Source: Lepus europaeus (lineage: Eukaryota; Chordata; Mammalia; Lagomorpha; Leporidae). Taken from it: 64,000 nt of DNA. Both the position numbers and the translations under genes were made by a program. Each line of letters begins with the position of its first letter. The stretch's first letter is position 1. This document shows positions 58,467 to 64,000 of the stretch, piece by piece. The stretch is taken from NCBI RefSeq assembly GCF_033115175.1, contig NC_084845.1, positions 1,924,501 through 1,988,500 on the forward strand, read 5' to 3'. The notes beneath the pieces were generated by a model that saw nothing but the letters and a program-made list of their open reading frames with translations, was not told the origin of the DNA and did not search any database.

Positions 58467-58470
58467 AAAA
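58467..58470 (-). terminator. Pol III terminator of tRNA-Glu
   Basis: The first run of four T on the - strand, 22 nt past the mature 3' end. It is suited to RNA polymerase III termination. Confidence 0.65.
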
Positions 58471-58492
58471 CATCTACAGGTTAAGTCCCAGT

Positions 58493-58564
58493 TTCCCACA
58501 CCGGGAGTCGAACCCGGGCCGCCTGGGTGAAAACCAGGAATCCTAACCGCTAGACCATGTGGGA
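58493..58564 (-). tRNA. tRNA-Glu (anticodon TTC)
   Basis: The 72-nt gene on the - strand starts TCCCACATGGTCTAGCGG and ends CCCGGTGTGGGAA. Acceptor arms TCCCACA and TGTGGGA pair fully. The anticodon stem-loop CCTGGTTTTCACCCAGG presents TTC. The T arm carries the perfect B box GGTTCGACTCC, and the A box TGGTCTAGCGGTTAGGA is intact. It looks identical or nearly so to a human tRNA-Glu-TTC isodecoder (from memory). It has no CCA in the genome and no poly-A, so it is not a retro-copy. A CpG island lies upstream of it. It decodes GAA (and possibly GAG by wobble). Confidence 0.96.
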
Positions 58565-58649
58565 GACGTGCTTACAGGGCTGCCAAACAGCAGCTACGGC
58601 ATTCAGTTTAGGGTGGAAAACCGCCGTTTCTGTGCTCTTAGAATGAGGG

Positions 58650-59235
58650 GTTCCGAGTTTCCTTGGGGGGACCCCACGGTGAGAGACCGAGGTGGAGAGA
58701 GATGCTGAGCGGAAACAGGGGCGGCGCAGGGACCCGGGAAGACGGAGACCGTGGCCTGGCGTGCGTCCCGGTGGCGCTCGAGGGTCTCCGCCGGCAGGGG
58801 CTGGAGCCCGAGGGTCTCCAGGATCGGGGCTGGGGTCAGCCGGTCCTGTGGCCGCTCTGCCTCCAGGGCCCGCCGTACCCAAGCGCCCGGAGAGGGCGGG
58901 GAACGCAAAGGATTTTTGCAAACCAGCGCGACCCCAGCCCAGAGCTCCCGCGCCCCTGTGGACGCGCCTAGGCGTCGCCCAGAGCCGTCTGCGCCCAGCT
59001 CCGGAAAGGGAACTGGCAAATGCGTGTCCGAGTGTGAACAGACCTAGCACAGGGACGAGAGGGGCTAAAAGGACCTCGAGAGACCAGGAGAGTTCCAGAC
59101 GCAGAGCCCGAGGACGTGGAGCGCGCTCGGTGTTTGGGGCAGTGCACCTCCCGAGCGGCAAGACCGGGAGTCCACGGCAGCCGCCAACCGTAGAGGAAAC
59201 AGGACACGCACAGCGGAATCCTATCCGACGCCGTT
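58650..59235. promoter_or_regulatory. CpG island beside the tRNA
   Basis: About 590 bp of dense CpG sequence starting under 100 bp upstream of the tRNA (on its 5' side). It has no TATA box and no recognised exon. 'gagggtctcc' occurs twice at about 58779 and 58810. Long open frames on both strands reflect composition. It could be the open-chromatin flank of an active tRNA gene or the promoter of an unrecognised transcript on either strand. Confidence 0.6.
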
Positions 59236-59244
59236 TGTGACAGC

Positions 59245-59700
59245 GCGGGTGAGGGGGACAGGATGCTAAGTGGAGTAAGGCAAGCAGAGAGACAAGTGCT
59301 GCCAGATCTCATTTATAAAACCGAACTCATCCAGAGAGCGAGTGGTGTTTCCCACGGCCTGGGCGTGCGTGGAGGACTGGGGAGACACAACTCAGTGAAG
59401 GAAGAACACGTTCAAGAGATCTGTGGTACACTGTGGTGACTGCAGTTAGTAAAATGAATTGTTCTTGAAAATGCCAAAAGCGACTTTAAGTGTTGTCATC
59501 ACACACACAAAAAATGGTATGTGAGGTGATGCATACATTAGCCATTCCGTAGTGTATTTATATAGATATATTTCAAAACAACACTTGTACATGATTAAAA
59601 AAAAAAACTATGAACAACTTTTTGTCAAATTTCTTTAAAAATAAGTTTCTAACATTTGATGATCTGAAGATAGCCATACTCTGATATAGAAATTGGCCTC
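59245..59700 (+). mobile_element. Old L1 3' end
   Basis: 'acaggatgctaagtggagta', 'gctgccagatctcatttata', 'ggtacactgtggtgactgca' and 'gttgtcatcacacacacaaa' follow the sense order of L1M 3' ends. Confidence 0.75.
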
Positions 59701-59702
59701 CC

Positions 59703-60051
59703 AGGGTCCTGCATTGTAGCCTAGAGGGTAAAGCTGCCACCTGCAAGGCCAGTATCCCCATATAGGTGAGGTTCTATGGGAGGGTTCCTGTCCCAGCTGC
59801 TCCACTTCTGATCCAGCTCTCTGCTATGGCCTGGGAAAGCAGTGGAAGATGGCCCAAGTCCTTGGGCCCCTGCACTCATGTGGGAGACCTGGAAGAAGCT
59901 CCTGGCTCCTGGCTTCAGCGTGGCCTAGCCCTGGCCATTGCAGCCATCTGGGGAGTGAAGTGCTGGATGGAAGATTCTCTCTCTCTCTCTCTCCTGTGTA
60001 ATTCTCACTTTCAAATAAATAAATAAATCTAAAAAAAAAAAAAAAAGAAGA
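59703..60051 (+). mobile_element. C-SINE with target-site duplication
   Basis: Sense C-SINE, 'gggtcctgcattgtagccta' to a poly-A tail, flanked by 'agaaattggcctccca' on both sides. Confidence 0.92.
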
Positions 60052-60129
60052 AGAAATTGGCCTCCCAGAGGTATATCCTGAGGGGAATGCATATGTCTGT
60101 GTACATGGATACAATTTAAATAATTTCCA

Positions 60130-60472
60130 GGGGCTGATGCTGTGGCATAGCGGGTAAAGCCTCTGTCTGCAGTGCCAGCATCCCATATGGGCACTGGTTC
60201 AAGTCCCAACTGCTCCTCTTCTAATCCAGCTCTCTGCTATGGCCTGGGAAAGCAGTAGAAGACAGCCCAAGTCCTTGGGCCCCTGCACCCACGTGAGGGA
60301 CCAGGAAGAAGCTCCTGGCTCCTGGCTTCGGATCGGCACAGCTCCAGCCATTGAGGCCAATTGGGGAGTGAACCAGCAGATGGAAGACCTCTCTCTCTCT
60401 CTTTCTCTCTGCCTCTCCTTCTTTCTCTGTGTAACTCTGACTTTCAAAATAAATAAATAAATCTTTACAAAA
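60130..60472 (+). mobile_element. C-SINE with target-site duplication
   Basis: Sense C-SINE with perfect flanking 'aataatttcca'. Confidence 0.92.
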
Positions 60473-60474
60473 AT

Positions 60475-60965
60475 AATTTCCACAACTACATAGATTATAA
60501 GCTCTAAACAGAAACAATTCAAATGTTATGACCCTATAATGTGAGTGGTCTGTATGTGTGTGTGCTATGCATATGGACATTAAGCTCATAAATGCAAGTC
60601 TTATTAATTTATCACACTTTCCAACAACAGGAGTCACTGTGCACTTACTTACTCCTCATGTAGAACCTCTGTTCTTAATGTGCTGTACATTGTGATTTAA
60701 TGCTATAACTAGTACTCAAACAGTATTTTTCATGTTGTGTTTCTATGTGGGTGCAAACTGTTGAAATCTTTACTTAATATATACTAAACTGATCTTCTGT
60801 ATATAAAGAGAACTGAAAATGAATCTTGATGTGAATGGAAGGGGAGAGGGAGCGGGAAAGGGGAGGGTTGTGGGTGGGAGGGAAGTTATGGGGGGGAGAA
60901 GCCATTGTAATCCATAAGCTGTACTTTGGAAATTTATATGCATTAAATAAAAGTTAAAAAAAATT
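60475..60965 (+). mobile_element. Lagomorph L1 3' UTR end
   Basis: A G-rich polypurine tract (about 60839-60898) is followed by 'agccattgtaatccataagc', 'tgtactttggaaatttatat' and 'ttaaataaaagttaaaaaaa'. This is the 3' UTR and tail I associate with rabbit L1. 5'-truncated with no ORF2. Comparatively young. Confidence 0.75.
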
Positions 60966-61029
60966 TCAATAGCTCCTTTAGAAAACCCCTAGAAATGTGA
61001 TTGTGACATTAAAAAAAGACATGAAAACA

Positions 61030-61570
61030 AAGAACTGTCCATTGACTATTAACAAGATGAGGTATGTCCATACACTGGAGTATTGTTTAGCAATGAACGT
61101 GAAGAAAGTACTGATACACTCTGCAGTTGGGTGAACTTTGAATGCATGCTAAGTGAAAGGAGCCAGACACAAAAGACCACATGTCATAAACTGTCATTTA
61201 TTGAATGCAATGACAGGAAAATCTATAGACAGAAACTAAATGCTAAGTGAGTGAAGATCAAGAAGTGGGTATGGAGAATAGCTGCGGATGGGTAGAGAGT
61301 TTCAGTTTGGGGTGATTGGAATGTTCTGGAATTAGCTAATAGTGGTGAGAATGTTCTGGAATTATATAGACAATGGTGATGGTTGCCAGCTCCAGATATA
61401 CTAAAAGCCACTGAATTGTACACTTAAAATTGTATTATGTTGATCGCTGTTCAACTCTGTGAATTCACTGAAAATCATTTGACTCTCCACTTTAAATGGG
61501 TGAGCTTCGTGGTATCTAAATTATATATAAAGCAATCCATTAAATATCAATAAAAATAATCACACTTCCC
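61030..61570 (+). mobile_element. Old L1 3' end
   Basis: 'ggagtattgtttagcaatga', 'ctaagtgaaaggagccagac', 'gtcatttattgaatgcaatg' and 'gaattgtacacttaaaattg' are L1M 3'-end phrases in sense. Confidence 0.8.
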
Positions 61571-61589
61571 CTTTAAAAAATAATGTTCA

Positions 61590-61780
61590 TTTCTTTCCCA
61601 CCAGCAGTCCCCGGTACCCACATCCTCACCCACAGGGGTAATTGGGCTCACAGGAAGCCCGTAAATGCCAGCACCTTCACAGCTCAGAGCTCGGAGCCAA
61701 ACAACCTCTTTTCCTTGTCAATCACCCGGTCTACAGTATTCTGTCTTCAGTAACAGGCACCGGACCAAGATAAGCACAGA
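61590..61780 (+). mobile_element. MaLR LTR fossil, 3' part
   Basis: 'tcaatcacccggtctacagt', 'attctgtcttcagtaacagg' and 'caccggaccaagata' match the end of MLT1-type ERVL-MaLR LTRs. A MIR scrap follows at about 61785-61870. Confidence 0.6.
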
Positions 61781-62001
61781 GGAAGTTTTGCCTAACTCCC
61801 CAAAGCTAATCCATGGGAAGCCAGGACTGCAGTTCAGCACCTGACTCCACGGCTTCAACCGCCTTGCTTTAGTGTCGAGGTGAGATTTATGCTCTCGGTG
61901 TGAGTGCCTGGGTGGATAGTGATGCCAGTTATTCGTGCCGAGAGGAAATTAGAGGAAGAGCAGATTTGGAGAAATAAATCAAGGAGTGGGTATAGGTACT
62001 C

Positions 62002-62416
62002 TGATGTAGGCAGGCATATAGGATAAAATTGATTAGATTTGCAAGCTGGAAAACCACACCCCTGTGTGATCTCATTCCCTTACCTGACCACACCTGTGCG
62101 CCCACCTGCCAATCAGGCTAATTAACCACTCCCCTTAGGAAGTGGATTAAAGGCCCTAAACACGGTGGGCCTGGCGCTCCCCCCCCCCCGCCCCCTTTTG
62201 CCCTTTTCTCTCCTCTCTGCCCTTGATCCCCTTGCTGCCTGGCGCCTTCGGGGCTTGTGGCCTTGAGCTACCTGCTCCATGCTTCCCGGCCTGCACGCTC
62301 CTCCACATGGCTGGCTCCTGGAACTCGGTATGAATCCAGATTTCCCCCTCTCTTAGATAGGGCCCTCACTCTCCTAGGCACTTCTCTCACTGAATAAAAA
62401 GCTTAAAAACTCAACA
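62002..62416 (+). mobile_element. LTR fossil, family shared with 34316-34755
   Basis: Starts 'tgatgtaggcaggcatatag', has 'gccaatcaggctaattaacc', 'ggattaaaggccc' as TATA-like box and 'gaataaaaagctt' as polyadenylation region, and ends near 'aactcaaca'. C11 run at 62179-62189. Solo LTR; class not resolved. Confidence 0.65.
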
Positions 62417-63935
62417 TGGGTTTATTTGAGCCAGGATTCAGAATTCTCTGAATTCGTGGCAAGAGCCCACACAGCTTACTAATTTCAGGTATATTAATAA
62501 GCACATCTGTCTTCCTGTGGCTTCTGTGCGATGCCCCCTTATATCTGAGTGCAGATGAGCCAGGGAGGCATGCGCAGCTTTGGGGTGGGGCAGGCTTCCT
62601 TGCCAGAGCTCCAGCTTTGCAGGGTGAGTCAGCATGTCGACAGCAGTTGCAGCCCAGGGTCTGGTGACTGCTGCTCACTCAGGAATGCCACTGAGAACGC
62701 CGGCTCTCCAGCGCTGTGGCTCAGGCCCAGCGTTCAGTTCAGGGTCCGCAGAGAGGTGAGGTTGCCTGATTGGGAGCACAACACAGACGCAGCTGTGCAG
62801 GTTCCCAGGAACCTCAGAGGCCTCCCCGTGCCGGCCGGTGTCCACTGGGACCCCTCGCACCTGCTGACACAAGTGAGCCCTTTCAGGAGTCTCAAATCAA
62901 TTTAGCTCCACACAACAAACCATTCTCGCAAGGCTAAGAAAAGCCTCATTAAGTTGAAACTTCTGGTGGCTCCCTAGGGATGAGAACTCTGCTAACTGGC
63001 TCGGGGCCCAAGAGGATGTCAGCAAGGTCCCAGTGGTGTGAGGCTGGAGTCACTGCTTCCTTCTAGCCTCTCGGAGCCCCTGGGGAGCAGGGCCTGTGAG
63101 CTTGTTAGGAACCGGCAAGCTGAGGCTGGCCTGGGAATTGCAAAGAAACTTTTTGACCTGTTGAACTCACCTGGGAAGAAGCTGATGCTCTTGCAGCCGC
63201 TTTCCCCGTGTGGCAGCAGCTCTGTCTTTGTCTTGAGCAAACAGGTTTCTCAGCTTGGCCTAGAGCAGCCACCACTTAGCCCCGGGTGTTTTGGCTCTGT
63301 GAACACCTGCTTCCTCTTCTAAAATGGGCTTGTGAGTGAGGATGGGTCTTAGACGGAGTCCCTCTCTGGTTCTTGCAGGCAGCACACTTCAATAAAAATG
63401 TGTTGAATAAATGAGTGACTGAAATGCTCTCATTGGAGCGGACTTTGTCCCTCAGGGACACCGGTTGCTACACCTGCTTTGAAGGCATTCCTGGATTCCA
63501 GGGGCTGGAGGCCAGGACTGCAGGCAACATCCTGAAATTCCCAGGACTGCCCCTGGCAGCAAAGGATTCAGACCCCTGAGGTGGGAAACTGGTCTAGAGT
63601 CCACCTCCCTCCGCTGGAGCAGAAGCCCGTAAAAACAGGCAATTTTTTGGCTGGACTTGTTCATTGCTGTGTCTCCAGCAAGCAGACCCCTTTTTTGGAC
63701 ACAGTCGGTTCTCCAAGAGAAGATGCTAAGTGCGTCAACAGCGAGATCCACCCACTCACTTCGAAGTTCCCCTTTCCCCCTCTTCATAGACTTAGTGTTT
63801 GCTCAAAGCAGCCCCAGGATGCGCACTGTAGATTTGTGAATGAGTTAAATCTGACTGTTGCTTTAAGAGGTGCTCAATTCTGTGGCCAACAGGTCCCTGA
63901 AAAGGTGTCCCACCACTAATCATCAAAGGCCATGG
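62417..63935. other. Unassigned right-hand stretch
   Basis: Moderately GC-rich single-copy-looking sequence with no recognised exon, RNA gene or repeat. Several frames over 90 codons exist but none shows a known domain. Confidence 0.4.
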
Positions 63936-63941
63936 AAGCCG

Positions 63942-64000
63942 TGGGTTCTTGTCTTCACACAAGAAATAATTCAGGTTTTGTTGGGGATAGGGCATCCGTC
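63942..64000 (-). mobile_element. ERV1-like LTR fossil, runs off the window
   Basis: On the - strand: 'ctgaattatttcttgtgtga' then 'agacaagaaccca', the same terminal sequence as the LTR ending at 35728, in opposite orientation. Only the end of the element lies in the window. Confidence 0.6.

Noticed and set aside
58550-59161. 203-codon open frame on the - strand of the third CpG island, overlapping the tRNA edge
   Set aside because: Same compositional effect. It has no recognisable domain and shares its DNA with several equally open frames.

Overview
The window is mammalian and almost certainly from a leporid lagomorph (rabbit or hare). The evidence is more than twenty lagomorph C-type SINEs in older and young subfamilies, a lagomorph-type L1 3' end at about 60.5-60.96 kb, and a background of mammal-wide MIR, MER5A, L1 and MaLR relics. 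About 5% is coding or promoter sequence. The rest is intron and intergenic DNA packed with layered transposons.

There are two protein-coding genes, both on the + strand and both C2H2 zinc-finger repressor-type genes. Gene A runs from a CpG-island promoter at 1.1-1.7 kb to a stop at 19065. It has a KRAB-A exon, a KRAB-B-like exon and a terminal exon with 11 zinc fingers; the three exons join in frame to 529 codons. Gene B runs from a second CpG island at about 27.35-27.85 kb to a stop at 47989. Its exons are SCAN, a short linker, KRAB-A, a KRAB-B-like exon and a finger exon, joining in frame to 559 codons. The linker exon and everything downstream match human ZIM2 closely from memory, so I call gene B ZIM2, of the PEG3 imprinted domain (human 19q13.43). 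Here ZIM2 has its own SCAN exon and apparently its own promoter, whereas human ZIM2 borrows 5' exons from PEG3. By position (just upstream of ZIM2, same strand) gene A is a candidate orthologue of mouse Zim1, but I cannot confirm that from sequence.

Other functional elements: an intact tRNA-Glu(TTC) gene on the - strand at 58493-58564, and beside it a third CpG island (about 58.65-59.24 kb) with no gene I can recognise. A diverged low-copy block is present twice in the same orientation, about 20 kb apart (2.6-4.1 kb and about 22.1-24.4 kb).

Layout: 0-1 kb, nothing recognised; 1.1-4.3 kb, gene A promoter and block copy 1; 4.3-13.9 kb, intron with repeats; 13.9-19.1 kb, gene A coding exons; 19.1-27.3 kb, intergenic with block copy 2; 27.3-37.5 kb, ZIM2 promoter and a first intron full of L1 and LTR fossils; 37.5-48.0 kb, ZIM2 coding exons; 48-58.4 kb, intergenic and L1-rich; 58.5-59.2 kb, tRNA and CpG island; 59.2-64 kb, L1, SINE and LTR relics, with one LTR running off the right edge.
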